Positions 44,957 through 56,350 of a stretch of 64,000 nt of DNA are shown here, piece after piece; within the stretch, counting starts at the first letter, position 1; every line of letters begins with the position of its first letter. This DNA is from Eutypa lata (Eukaryota; Ascomycota; Sordariomycetes; Xylariales; Diatrypaceae). The DNA is taken from positions 5,766,001 to 5,830,000 of the forward strand of contig JAKULF010000004.1 of assembly GCA_022661535.1 (NCBI GenBank). Reading direction: 5' to 3'. The notes beneath the pieces are model-generated. The model saw nothing but the letters and a program-made list of their open reading frames with translations, was not told the DNA's origin and made no database searches. The position numbers and the translations under genes are program-made.

Positions 44957-46668
44957 TCATAGTTTTGCTTTCGACGAAGCATCGTGATTCCACCCAGGCA
45001 TATCGGCGAGATCTTTCGCTGGTGCTGCGCGTCTGGACTTGAGCGCATCACCCCCAGGGCGCCATCTCCACGCATGAGTCAAGTCTTCGGCCAGGTTCCC
45101 CTCGATCAGCTCCACGACATGTTTGCCGATGTTCGGCAGAAGCTTGAACGTGTGGCTAAAAAGATCAGCAAAAAAAAAAAAAAAAAAAAAAAAAACCTCC
45201 AGAAAATTCGGAGACAATTAGATAACAACTCACCCGCTGTCCCCGGTAGCGAGGATGAAATTCTTCCACCTCGGATGCTCACAGATCAGCAGCGCCGCAT
45301 CGGCAGTATCCGTGCACCAGCAGAGCGCCCTGTTGAAAAGCTCCTTGTCCTTGAAGCGCGGGAGGAATGTCGAAATGGCTTTCGTGATGCTAGTCTCAGA
45401 CGCGTCGGGATACGTATCCGTGGGATGTTTCGCGTGAGATCGGGGTACCGAGATTTGTTTGGGTGAAGAGGCGCCGAAGGGTTGGTGTTCCTTGAACCGA
45501 GTAAAGCCTGGGAACTCGTCGCACACCTTGATGATCCCCTTCCTACGGGTCATTAGTTGGATATAATGAGCACACTTGCAGAACGAGATAACTACTTACT
45601 CATTGGGCTCGAAGAAAAAGCCAATATCGCCGTTATAAACTACCGGTGAGTTCTTGTACTCGGCCGCCTCCTCTGGAGTTAGTTGTATCATCGCATAGAC
45701 CCATGCCTAGATCACATTTTAGCATCAAAGCGCATTCATTTTGTCACGGCTATTCTGAGACGACTTACCTTCGAACAGCACTGGTCCTCCAAGTCCACCA
45801 ATGTCGGGCTCCAGGCGCCGGCCGCGAGGACAACCTTGTCGGCAAAGTATTTAGCGCCGTTCTCCGTCTCGACGCCGATACAAGTGCATCCGTCATCCCC
45901 GAAAAGGGGCCGCTTGAAGGATCCAGCACTACCCCCACGTCGTCCATTAGCAATGTCCGACAATTTGGAAAAACGGGCCAGCTTTTCGTCTTACCTGCCA
46001 AACCCGAACTTAACGCCACGTTCTTTCAACACTTTTCCGATTGCGTCGATTGCTTTGCCCGCAGCCAACCATCCTCCATCGCGGTTAAAGATGCCTTTCC
46101 ATCCCTGCGATTGACCGATTCTCAGTATTGCTTGCCCGAGGCTGCTTAACTAGCAACTTACCTTGATTTGATCCCGCTCCAAAAGCGGCATCTTCGCCAA
46201 GATCTCATCCTCGCTCTCTAACCATTCGTTGGTCTCTGCCAGCCCAATGTTGGCGTCGAGGAGGGCCTGGTATTCTTGCCGAAGGGATTTGACACCCTCT
46301 TCTGTGTGTTCACAGTCGAGCTACCATCGCTTTAACACCAGGGGTCGAACCAGTTAGAGGGAGAAAGGGAGGCTAGCCAAACATACTCTGCCAGTGTTGT
46401 GGAAGAAGGGCTTGAATAACTCGTCGTTCTTCCACATGTCCCTCGCCTCCAGGGTGAGCTGCAAGTCAACCTTATCTCGCAGGCTAATGCCCAGGATCTT
46501 GTTCAAGTCATTTCCAGCAGATTGTGCCGAGGGGATTGGGTAGGTGTCTAGCACGGTGATATTGGAAGGAGCATATCCGGACCGTATTAGATGCAAGGCA
46601 GTCGACGAGCCCATCGTGCCACCGCCACCGATAATAACAATCTTGGTGTTCTCCCGAGAAGGCGCCAT
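44957..46668 (-). CDS. Fructosyl-amine oxidase (amadoriase), peroxisomal, 7 exons
   Basis: FAD enzyme that oxidatively cleaves Amadori products (fructosyl amino acids) to amino acid, glucosone and H2O2. Exons 46668-46387, 46320-46162, 46104-45995, 45928-45769, 45706-45600, 45542-45234 and 45155-44957 give 441 residues, the normal family length; all six introns are GT-AG with matching phases. The FAD-binding motif is VIIGGGGTMGSSTALHL (residues 11-27). ALCWCTDTAD holds the Cys expected to bind flavin covalently, as in amadoriases and sarcosine oxidases. ATGDSGHTFKLLPNIGKHV is the conserved C-terminal FAD contact. The last residues AKL form a PTS1 signal, consistent with peroxisomal H2O2 handling. 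Preference for alpha- or epsilon-fructosyl amino acids cannot be read. Other sarcosine-oxidase-like activities are possible but less likely. Confidence 0.9.
45170..45195 (+). repeat. 26 bp poly-A tract (poly-T in the sense of the oxidase gene)
   Basis: Lies in intron 6 of the oxidase gene, just before the TTTTTAG acceptor, where it acts as an extreme polypyrimidine tract. Length is probably variable. Confidence 0.85.
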
Positions 46669-48183
46669 TTTTGCTACAAGTTATTCCGAAATTACCACTT
46701 CGTGCTTTTTGAATGGAGTGTCTAGCTCTTTCGACGTCCGTTGGCTAGTAATTCTAGACTCCAACTGAGCAGCTCGTGGCTCTTTTAAATGCAAAGGGCT
46801 CTGTAGTCACTTTGGCATTTCGAAAGCGAAGTCGCAACGAGTTTCACCAACTATCAATTAAGAATCGCATGACATCGAATCATCTTCCCCCAGGATCTTG
46901 CGGAGTCACGGGGTCGCTGGAGCTGGCCGGCTCAATGAGTGACGAGGTTCGATTGAGTAATAGTCACAGCGAGGATTCGCCTATTTACCGGGACGGTGGG
47001 GATGTGGGACAACGGGTGACCCGGTAATTCCAGTCGGCCACGATAAGAACTCCCCGATTGAAGGCTACTATTCCTCCGGGACTGTTATCTTAACTAAAGC
47101 AGGCTAGTTCGGTCTCTTCATGACAGGATGAGAAGTGACTTATGTGTATTGTTTTGTTTAGTATAATCCCTTCAAAGTTATATATTACTTAGCGGGCGCC
47201 TCATGCCTAACTAACGTTAATCGCATTAACATCTTCTCCAAGCACGAGAACAAGTTTTGACGCGATTATTTCGTTTTCTCCTGTTCCCTTACGTGTCTCT
47301 AAGAGCGCTGTCTACTATGGCCAATCACACCCCGTATTATTCGTGCTCGGAGGCTAAGTCTCGACCCTTGAGGCTCAGGAAACGCTAAGGTTAGCTAGAC
47401 ACATGGCGAGTAAGCTTGGCGGGCTTAACTGTTATTTTTGCTGGAATAGGTTTAGCAGGAGGGGAGATAAAGCGCATGCAGTTTAAGATCGTCACGCTTG
47501 ACTAGCCGATAGTGAGGTGATTCCGTCCCTAGAATTGCTTCGAACCCCGGGTTTCCCCTTCTGACCGGCGTATGTCTACGGGAGAAGTTGGAAAGAGGCT
47601 GAAAAGCATCCGTTTTGAAGCTGTTATATTTCCCCAAGTAGGTTAAGCTCAATATGAGCGGACTAGAGCCCTCCATCCCGAGTGTCTGGTTCTAGCCATG
47701 CGTCCCGGGCCTAAAAGCAACCAACCCGATCGTATTATACCTTGGTCTCAGTTATACCCGAAGCACGAGGGCATTTATCGGCCGTATCATAGACAAGCGT
47801 ACCCTTTGTATCTAATCTGGACAGACAGTCCCTAGGTGATCTGTGGGGCCCCAAGGTATTTGGCTATTATTACCTAACGAAAATGTTACCCCAGCTTCAG
47901 GAGTTACTACCGCAGTTGATGGCGGCCAAACACGATCCATAGATAAGCGATCGCGAAAGAGGTAAAGACCAACTCTTTGATGCCAGGCCATACTATATAT
48001 GTACCCCTCTAGATTGCATATATATCTCGATCCATTGTCGCATTCCATCCCCAGTAGATCTTCTCCGTCCCCAAGCAGATCTCTCTCGAACTCTTCTCGG
48101 TTCACCTTCCACCATCTATCCGCAGTATCTTCTTGCGCGACAGATAGACAAGGCAGGACAAGACAAGATAAACACATCTCATC
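46669..48183. other. Divergent intergenic region, oxidase and MFS genes
   Basis: 1.5 kb with no supported gene, separating the divergent oxidase and transporter genes. TATA-like ATATATATG near 47996-48002 may serve the transporter. Confidence 0.5.
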
Positions 48184-50384
48184 ATGTCTCAGTTCGATGC
48201 TGCTCCTCCCAACACCCACGCGGGTGGGGATGACGATGCCCTTCGACCCCATGGCACACTGCCGATGAACCTCCCCGTCGAAGGCGACGAAAGAGTCAAC
48301 ATGGATGCGTACCGGGCCTCTGTCCCTAAGTGGAAGCGGATACACCAGCACAGTTTGACGCAGATGCTGCTGATGAGCGTGCAAGCATTCTGCGGGCCGG
48401 CCATGGCCGATGCCATCGCGGGTGAGTGTTCAACACCTCTTTTCGCACGGATGACTGCCACGGGCTACTCCAGGATGCGAAGAAGAGTTTGAAGAACTGA
48501 CATCTTAAAAAAAATTTTTTTAAGGCTTGGGCGGTGGTGGTCTTGCGACTCCTCAGACGTCGAACATAGCGTACGTCTTATAAGACTTTTTTTTTCTTTA
48601 GTTTGCAGCTTCGAACTTGTCACTAATTCGGATTCATCTTCAGTACTGCGATTAACTATGCTATGCTTGCCATCGGTACGCACGTTTAACTTGCTTTGGT
48701 CCCATGTCTAGTATGGCGTGCTAACATGCAAACTAGTTTGTATGTTTGGTGGTCCCATCGTGAACAGACTGGGAACGAAGTGGTCTCTGGTTCTCGGCGC
48801 CATGTCGTTTCCTATTCGTGGTTCATCCTATTACTGCAACAGCAAGTTTGGCACTCAATGGGTTAGTATGAGTCCTGGCGTCCTGACTGTGCTCCGACTC
48901 GGATGCAGTATCGATTTTTTCGATATTTCTAGGGAATTATAGTAACGAGGAAACTAACTTCCAACAGTATCTTATTTTCGGCGGCTTCATCACCGGCATC
49001 GGTACTGGCTGTTGGTATGTTGCAGAGTCGGGAACCATCATGTCGCTCGCTCCGTCCCGAGCTCGAGGAAAATACCTGGCCCTCTGGATTGTTGCCCGTA
49101 ACCTTGGACAACTCGTGGGAGGTGCAATCAAGTGAGTTCTCTGCATTATTGAATTTGGGTACAGGGAATTAACATTAATATGTCACAAGTCTGTCCAAAA
49201 ACCACGAGAAAGGTGCTGTTGGTGGAATTTCGCCCGATACCTACATCGCGTTTCTGATCATTGAGGCTATGGCGTAAGTTTCCCCAGGTGTCCTACCAGT
49301 TATCCAGTTTGAATCACACTTGGCAGGGGTAATATACTAACTAATATAGTCTGCCGTTCGCCTTCCTCATTTCTCCTCTGGAACGAGTCGTCCGATCCGA
49401 CGGAACAAAGATCCTTGTCTCGGAGAAGCTCACCACTAAGAAAGAGGTAAAGCTTATCAAGGTTACCATGACTTCCAAGCTCATTCTTCTTTCTGCTCTT
49501 TGGGCAGTCTGGTCGTTTTTCTACAGGTGAGATGTCTAGTCCGATCCGTGTCTGTATGGGGAATAGGGGGAAGCTAACAACATTAACAAGTGGCACCTGG
49601 TCTACATACCTAGGGACATACTTCTCTGTCCGTGCTCGTGCCCTTTCCTCTCTTGTCTCGCCGTTCTTCTGCATGTAAGTAGTCCCAAGAGGTGTTATCA
49701 TCATGACTCTACTAAACCATATATAGTGTCGGATGTTTCGGCCTTGGCTTCATCCTCGACCTTAAGGGGGTCAGCCAGCGACGGAGGGCTCAGCTTGGCC
49801 TGTACACAGTTATCACACTCAACCTGGGTGTCTACATATGGTCTATCGTTATGCAGACGAGATTCAACACTGCCAACCCTGGCAAGATCGATTGGGACGA
49901 TCAGTTATACCCTACGGCATTCCTCCCTTACTTTTTCGTCCAGACTACGGGGCCGCTGTCGCAGTCGTACATGTACTGGCTCCTGTCGTCCTTTGCCACC
50001 GATGCACAAGGTGGGTATCTATAATAGCTATTACACCGCAACGACTGTATGTGCTAACATTGTACTAGCAAATGTCCGCAATGGCGCGGCGTTCCGTTGT
50101 CTCGAAGCCGTGGGACAGGCAATCTCTTACGGCATGAATACCCAGATCAAAACCTCGCCTCTCATTGGCTTGTAAGTTACCGTAACCCATTTAAAGGTCT
50201 TTGGACAGTTGTGTTAACAGACCTCGCTAGTTGTGTGACGTTCGGCCTCATGGCAGCCTGTGTAGGCCCGATGATCGTTCTGGTCAACTCTACCCCGGAC
50301 CAGATCCCTGCTGATGTTATACTTGAAGGACAGGAGCAAGATCGGAAGGAAAAGCTTGGGGGTGTCGAGCCATCAAAGGTATAA
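48184..50384 (+). CDS. UNC93-like major facilitator transporter, 11 exons
   Basis: Membrane transporter, 496 residues. Exons: 48184-48421, 48525-48570, 48644-48675, 48737-48861, 48968-49131, 49190-49273, 49350-49526, 49591-49674, 49727-50010, 50069-50171 and 50231-50384. All ten introns are GT-AG and phases agree; exons of 46 and 32 nt sit near the 5' end. The N-terminus is cytosolic, then membrane segments follow: QMLLMSVQAFCGPAMADAI, AINYAMLAIVCMFGGPIVN, the NRLGTKWSLVLGA loop, LIFGGFITGIGTGCWYVAES and REAL family word SRARGKYLALWI, later WAVWSFFYSGTW, YTVITLNLGVYIWSIV, PYFFVQTTGPLSQSYMYWLL and FCVTFGLMAACVGPMIVLV. The pattern matches fungal UNC93-like (DUF895) MFS proteins, whose substrates are mostly unknown. 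Divergent from the oxidase gene, but no functional link is evident. Confidence 0.86.
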
Positions 50385-51352
50385 TTCATTGAACGAGAAG
50401 AGGCGGGGTGTGAGTACTTGTCGAATAAACATGTAGAATACAGTTAGATCACCTACGAACGAGATTCGCTTTATTCAACAGTTTAGCTCTGGATTTCGCT
50501 TTTTCTCTCGGCTGCTGCACAGTGATATGATATATCTACAGCCAACGCTAAGTATATGATATATATTCAACCATCGTCAAAGCCTGGGACGATGGCCAAG
50601 AATGGTCAGTGTATCAGAAAATTTCTTCTTACTGTTGGAAAGAGTGAGCACCTCAGCTCGTGTTGGTGGTCGTTGATGACGAGGACGACGCACTAGAGGA
50701 AGCATCTGAGGACTGATGGATAGGTCTTCGAGAAGCAGGGCATGCTCTGGGGTGAAACAGAAGCGAGAAAGTACTGTGACGCACATAAAGCTCGCCATGA
50801 ATGGCACATATAAGGGAGCGGGAATCGGTATATTCAGCCCATTTGTTGCCGCCAAAATATTTCCGAGGTAGTGTAGTGTTTACTCATCAATGCAATGAGG
50901 GGGGGAGGGGGATAAATAAAGTGTATGACTGAGGTATACTTGCTGAATGATAACAAGTTGCTGATAAAATTAATGAAACATTAAATATGCCAAAATCAGA
51001 ATAGTGTTTGCTTATTCAACAACAATTGACGATTATTCCGTAAAGAAGAGCATAGGCCCCTGATCACTGCGACTACAATATATGTCAATATAAGTAGCTT
51101 TATCACATCCTCCCTAGCATACGTACCAAGCAATTATTTTGGCAACAACTTGAATAATGTGTATCTTCGGAGGATTTATAGTTATGGTGACGACAACGTA
51201 ACAATAGGAAGACATCAATGTGCTTTCTATCCTTTGTTTTGTTTTTTGCATGCCTAGACGCAACTGAGCTTTTCATCATAATATCAGTAGTTTAGATATC
51301 CATGAGCATTCATGTTGATCAAATGCAATAAAACATCCTATGACCAGACACA
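50385..51352. other. Intergenic with decayed MITE copy D
   Basis: 3' flanks of two convergent genes. A 92-codon minus-strand frame at 50577-50855 has no domain and is not called. The MITE relic is at 50953-51153. Confidence 0.5.
50953..51153 (-). mobile_element. MITE-like element, copy D (strongly decayed)
   Basis: About 201 bp. The left end ACAAGTTGCTGATAAAATTA and, on the minus strand from the right, CAAGTTGTTGCCAAAATAAT keep the terminal inverted repeats. Inside, only the GGAATAATCGTCAATT and GAATAAGC blocks remain recognisable. Confidence 0.55.
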
Positions 51353-52558
51353 TCAGAGCTTTAATAACTTCTCAGCGTTACCCCTAGCAATCGCAAACCA
51401 CTCAGACTCACTAACTAGGGTACTATTCCTCAAACCCTCCATGAATTGCCTGCCCCGAGCATTGCTGCTGTACGGATAATCCACACTATACATGATCCTA
51501 TCAATAGCCGTGTTCCGCAGTACCGTCGCCATCGTATTCAAGCTAAAAAAGCCCGACGTCGTGATCCACACGTTGCGTGCGTACACCTCGAGCAGGCCAG
51601 CGCGCCCGAGCTCCACATTCGGCGGCGAGAGGATCCCATCCGCCCGCTCGAGCATGAACGGGACATCTTCGCCCATGTGCCCCAGCACGATCTTCAGCCG
51701 CGGAAACGCGTCGAACACGCCTGCGGCGTACAACCGCAAGAAATGCAAGCCTACATCGGAATGCCAGCCCCACGCCCCGGTCGCCAACGCCGCCGCCGTG
51801 GTCAGCGCGTAGCTGTACGTCTCCGGATCTGCCGGGTCGGCACCGGACGGAGCGAACCGCCCCTGGTTGATGGCGAAGACGCTGGCGCCGTCCGGCGGCA
51901 CGGTCGGGTGGATGTAGATTGGAACGCCGAGATCCTGGGCCTTGGACCAGAAGACCCCGTACGCGGCGCCGTCGTAGAACGTCCCGTTGTCGAGGCGGTT
52001 GTCGACCAGAGCGCCCACGAACCCGAGCTCGCGGACGGCGCGCTCGAGCTCCTGGGCCGCCTCGTCCGGAAACGCCATCGGGAGGAAGGCCCATGCCCGG
52101 AACCGGCTGGGGTTTTCTGGCGATGCGGCGATGGCGGCGGCTAGCTGGTCGTTGGAGGCCCGCGCGATCGAGGCGTTGGAGAGAGCGCCTGGGGCTACGG
52201 CTATGGATACGACTTGTATGTCGATACCCCCGTTTGACATACTAGCGAGACGATCCACGCCAAGGTCCTGGAGGGTTGCGAGGAAGGAAGGAGAGCGCGA
52301 TTGTGTGTAGGCTAGGACCGGATTGGTGTCGTTCACGCTCAAGATGGCTGGAGAGACCCAGTGCTCTTCGAGGGTTATGAAGGGGAGTAGCTCATACCGA
52401 GCGTGATTCCCGCTGAGGATGGGGGAAGCAACGCTGCTTGAGATGATGGGGATGAACATTTGTAGCCTCATTTTGTCAAATAAATCAGGTTCAACTGGCT
52501 GATACGGCATATATGCTCTTTGACGTCTGGTATAGAAGTCACAAAGTTGAGGGGGCAT
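51353..52558 (-). CDS. Amidohydrolase family decarboxylase (ACMSD / resorcylate-decarboxylase type)
   Basis: Single exon, 401 residues. Metal-dependent TIM-barrel enzyme of the amidohydrolase-2 family, whose members decarboxylate aromatic acids such as 2,3-dihydroxybenzoate and gamma-resorcylate or aminocarboxymuconate semialdehyde. Family features in order: ITLEEHW (Glu/His metal region, residue about 65), NRLDNGTFYDGAAYGVFW, the metal His in PIYIHPTVPP, WHSDVGLHFLRL, the active-site His in IVLGHMGEDVPFML and the metal Asp in MYSVDYPYS. All are present, so likely active. Start is uncertain: residue 30 begins MRLQMFIPIISSSVASPI, which looks like a weak signal peptide, whereas the family is usually cytosolic; a TATA-like TATATATAG near 52600 allows the upstream ATG. 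Substrate unknown. Confidence 0.85.
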   Translation of the reverse strand: MPPQLCDFYTRRQRAYMPYQPVEPDLFDKMRLQMFIPIISSSVASPILSGNHARYELLPFITLEEHWVSPAILSVNDTNPVLAYTQSRSPSFLATLQDLGVDRLASMSNGGIDIQVVSIAVAPGALSNASIARASNDQLAAAIAASPENPSRFRAWAFLPMAFPDEAAQELERAVRELGFVGALVDNRLDNGTFYDGAAYGVFWSKAQDLGVPIYIHPTVPPDGASVFAINQGRFAPSGADPADPETYSYALTTAAALATGAWGWHSDVGLHFLRLYAAGVFDAFPRLKIVLGHMGEDVPFMLERADGILSPPNVELGRAGLLEVYARNVWITTSGFFSLNTMATVLRNTAIDRIMYSVDYPYSSNARGRQFMEGLRNSTLVSESEWFAIARGNAEKLLKL

Positions 52559-53561
52559 CCCCTCTCTCCGTTGGTAGGCAGCATGCTGCCCAGACGCTTA
52601 AGTCTATATATACATTGCGGAGGCTTGAGACATTGAAGTAATATAGCCTACATGTTCGGCAATCATTACGAAGGGGCGTTCAGCCAGTCGGCTTTCCTCG
52701 GGTTATGCCTAATATTGCAAGCCAGCTTCTGACCTGTGAATGGCGCATTGCGCAATCCCGAAACCGAGAGTACGACTTTCCCCTTTCCACCGATAAGTCT
52801 TGATGGTGTAATGAGATCATGATAAGTGACTTAGCTAGTCTCTAAGGAGTCAATGACTGACGCCCTTATAACAATACGGACATCGATTCCTTAAGATGCT
52901 TGTTGATAACCTTATGTAGTTGTAGACATCTTATTGCAATGTTTAACTACTCAGGTAGGCATATCCCATGAATAGCAGGCACTGTGGCTAGGCAAAAAAT
53001 AGCAGTGAATTGGGCACCTGCTAAATGAACTATCGGTAGTAGATGCCGGTGGGACCGGTACTTTAGGGGCTCATTTTCGGGGTATCGGGGTTCCACCCGG
53101 AGTATGAAGCATATGGTCTCTCGTCATTAGGTCCATGATGGATTATGCGCCTTTTTACGAAGTTACTTCGTAAGGAATAAATAATTGTCTGCCCAGGTGA
53201 GGAAAGAAATTTGCAATAAAGACCTAATTGCATCATTATATCTGAGACATGTAACTATATGTACCTAAGCAGTCTTATTTGATTCTCGAGAAAGATTAAC
53301 TTAGCTACATACCTAATTAGGTAGGCAGATATAATACATACATACCTACTGAAAGGCAGCAGCAGCTGACCTCGCGCATCTTTCGCGTTTCGGCCCCAAA
53401 CTTCTGAAATACCAAATTCTCCCCCCTTCTTAAACAGAACCGATGACATCCCACTACCTCAACACCTTTGAGTTGAACCGAGTCCACTCGAGTCTACGCT
53501 ATAAAGTATGAGGTTACGCAGAACCACAACCCCACAACGTTTAATCAACTAGACAGCAAAC
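52559..53561. other. Intergenic between divergent genes
   Basis: No gene. TATA-like TATATATAG (minus) at about 52600-52608 fits the decarboxylase gene; 53470-53561 is the leader of the nibrin gene. Confidence 0.5.
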
Positions 53562-56350
53562 ATGTGGATTTTAGAGAACGAAGGCGACGCCTTTGAAGGT
53601 ACGAGGATCTTCTATCTTTTATCTCCATTACGTAGTTAAGAGCTAAGAGCTAACAGAACACTCTCTTTTCAGGCAAGCGGTTATGGCTACGACCAGGGAA
53701 ACGATACCTCTTTGGTAGAACCATCGCCGAACGTAAGAACCCGACGTACTGCTATCCACGAAAACGAGACTAATGCTAAGATAGCCGGACAGCTTGCGAT
53801 CAAAGGAGATGCCACCGCCCTCAAGGGAGTATCGAGAAAGCATTGTACTATCCAAGTCGATGAAGTCACCAAGGGAGATGGAGTGAGTTGCACCAAGAGA
53901 TTCATACTAGGCAGAGATGAAAGCTGATGTTGTAACTATCTTCATAGCAAAAACCATCGAGTCGCTCCCGGGTGACCATCGAGGATCTCGGCTCCAAGAG
54001 CGGTACCAGAGTCAACGATCATAAGATGAAAAGCGACAAATATATCCTCACCGACTCCGAGAACACGTTGCAGATGGGTTCGTTCCAAGACAAGTTCAAG
54101 TAATGTCAACCCGTTATCACATACTGGACCCTTGCTAACGTCTATAAAAGGATCACATGGTTCCCTGTAGTCTTAAGCTTCTCCTTCTCTAGCAAAGAAC
54201 TTCGAGCCAACCCCTTCGCAAAGCTCCAGCAGAACCTCGAACAATCAGACATCAAGTACCTCCCTGACTACGACGATCAGTCGACAACTCACGTCGTCCA
54301 TAAGAAACGCAATACTCCGAAAGGGTTGCAGGCCCTGATCAATGGCAGGTACATCGTTACCGACGGGTTTGTGAATGCCATCTTAGCCGTCACTGCCCCA
54401 GAGCACATCAGCGATGGCGTAGATAGGAGTCCACTCGAAGCAGATTTTGACAAGAACTGGCCAGATGCTGTCCAATATCTTCCTGCCGCAGCTGACGATG
54501 CAGCTCCGATCCCAAACGAACAGTTCGCACCCAACCCGGCCCGTGCTGAGATATTTGATGGTTATACTTTTGTGTTCTATGAAAAGAAGCAGTTCGACTT
54601 TTTGATGGCGCCCATCACGACTGGTAAGGGCAAGGCTCTTTTATATGAAGTTGTTCCCCAGGACACCCAGGTCGACGATTTTATTCGGTATGTGAAAGGA
54701 GTTGCAGGCGAGAAAGGCTTGGGAGAGTTTGAGGACGGCAGCGAGGGGAAGGGGGTCGTTGTGGTTCAGTTCATGCCCTCGAATCAGGAGCACCTAGAAT
54801 GGTATACCCAATTTTACACCTCCGTCTCACTCCGTCTAGATCAGCGCCTCATTACCCAGAAGGATTTCCTTCCTGCAATTTTAAGCAACGATGCTAGTGG
54901 ACTCCGACGACAACTTGAAGAAGAAACGGAAGAGCATACTCGCGGGGGAAACCAGTCAACAACAGCCCCAGGGGCCATGGATGTAGATAGCAATCCACCA
55001 GCAGCCTCATCGCAGCCGTTACTTCGAAGGAGACAGAGAGGTGCAGCTAAGAGTCGGTTCAGAGGATTCGGCATTACCCTTGATGATGAAGATGAACAAC
55101 CGACTGAGGCGCCCGCTCTGCCCGCCCCAACACCTTCGGCAGCTGAGCCAGAGCCGTCTCAAGAAGGCTTATTTGTTTCTCAACCTGTCGATTCCCAAGC
55201 ATTAGAAGTGCCTATACGTAATACTCGGCAGTCACAACGAAAGCGACCAGCACCAGCAGTTTCTGATCCCCAAGAAATTCTTGATGGTTTCGCGCCAACT
55301 GCGGCACAGGCCAAGCGGCGCCGGATCGCTGCGGGCGAAGACCCGTTACCGCGAGAAGCAACACCGACACCGCCGCCGCCGCCGGCGGAACCAGCGCAAC
55401 AGCAGAAACCGGTGGCCACGACGCCGAAAATCAAGAAAGAGATGGACGTTCTGGACCTAGCGCGCCAGCACCGCGAGGAGGTCGAAGCCCGCGACAAGGC
55501 CGAGCGCGAGGAGCTGGCGACAGCGCCCGAGGGCCTCAACCTCGCGGAGATCCGGCGACTGCAGATCCAGGAGCCGATAGCGCTGCGGCAGCTGCCGCCA
55601 GCAAGGTCCCGCGAGCAGGACATCGCCGACGGCCGCTGGGACCCGGCGTGGAACGGGCGCAAGAACTTCAAGAAGTTCCAGAAGCGCGGCGCGGTGCAGG
55701 GGCGCCCCCCACAACGCATCATCGTCTCGCTTGAGGCCGTGAAGGCCAAGGGCTACGGCATTAGCGATGATTATTGGCTCGAGGATAGCCATAGCAGTGC
55801 TCAGGGGATGCGGAATAGTAAGAAGACTGCTGCGACCCCCAGCAGCCGAAGTCAGAGCAAGAGTCAGAACCAGAGCCATGCGCGGACTACGAGGGACCGG
55901 TCGACAACGCCAGCGTTAGGATCGGGATTGGGATCGGCGCGGACGCAGAATAGCTCGAAACGCGTCGTGGGCCTAGCACCGGTTGATAGTAGCGAGGAGC
56001 AACAAGAAGATGCGGAAGACACAGATATGATGGTGGATGATAATAGCCATAACCGTCAGGCTGTGGAAGGGGATGATGATGACGACGACGACGACGACGT
56101 CATTGTCTCAACTTCTAGGACGACAAGGAGTACCAGGGCATCTACGACGCAGCCGTCCCAGCCGAGCACGCAACGGGACAGAGCGAGGTCGTCGCGCGCC
56201 ACCACGACGGCGGCAGCGGGTAAGCGAGCGGCGCCGGCACCGCCTCCCGCGAGAGAGAAGCCGGCTAAGAGGCCGAAGGTCATCGCTATACGTGATAGCG
56301 ATGAGGAGGAGAGCGAGGATGAGCTCCGCTTTCGGTTTGGGAGACGGTGA
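53562..56350 (+). CDS. nbs1: Nibrin homologue (Nbs1/Xrs2-like DNA double-strand-break protein), 5 exons
   Basis: Third subunit of the Mre11-Rad50-Nbs1 complex, acting at DNA breaks and in checkpoint signalling to Tel1/ATM. Exons 53562-53598, 53673-53732, 53785-53882, 53948-54099 and 54151-56350 give 848 residues. MWILENEGDAFEGKRLWLRPGKRYLFGR opens the FHA domain, with GVSRKHCTI (phosphothreonine site) and LGSKSGTRVN. A BRCT-like region follows (DYDDQSTTHVVHKKRNTPKGLQALINGRYIVTDGFV; second repeat about TFVFYEKKQFDFLMAPI). The middle is disordered. WNGRKNFKKFQKRG resembles the Mre11-binding segment. The C-terminus ends in acidic SDEEESEDELRFRFGRR, whose FRF matches the FxF/Y Tel1/ATM-binding motif. 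An Asp run followed by VIVS looks like a SUMO-interacting motif. The intron 2 acceptor (TAG at 53784) was chosen to keep the FHA frame. Identification is strong. Confidence 0.9.
56072..56099 (+). repeat. GAT/GAC triplet repeat inside nbs1
   Basis: Encodes a run of about nine Asp residues just before VIVSTS. In-frame length variation is likely. Confidence 0.8.

Noticed and set aside
48465..48683. 72-codon minus-strand frame across MFS exons 2 and 3
   Set aside because: Shadow of the spliced transporter gene, crossing its introns.
50577..50855. 92-codon minus-strand frame
   Set aside because: No domain, lies in the 3' flanks of two convergent genes, Kozak and codon use not persuasive.
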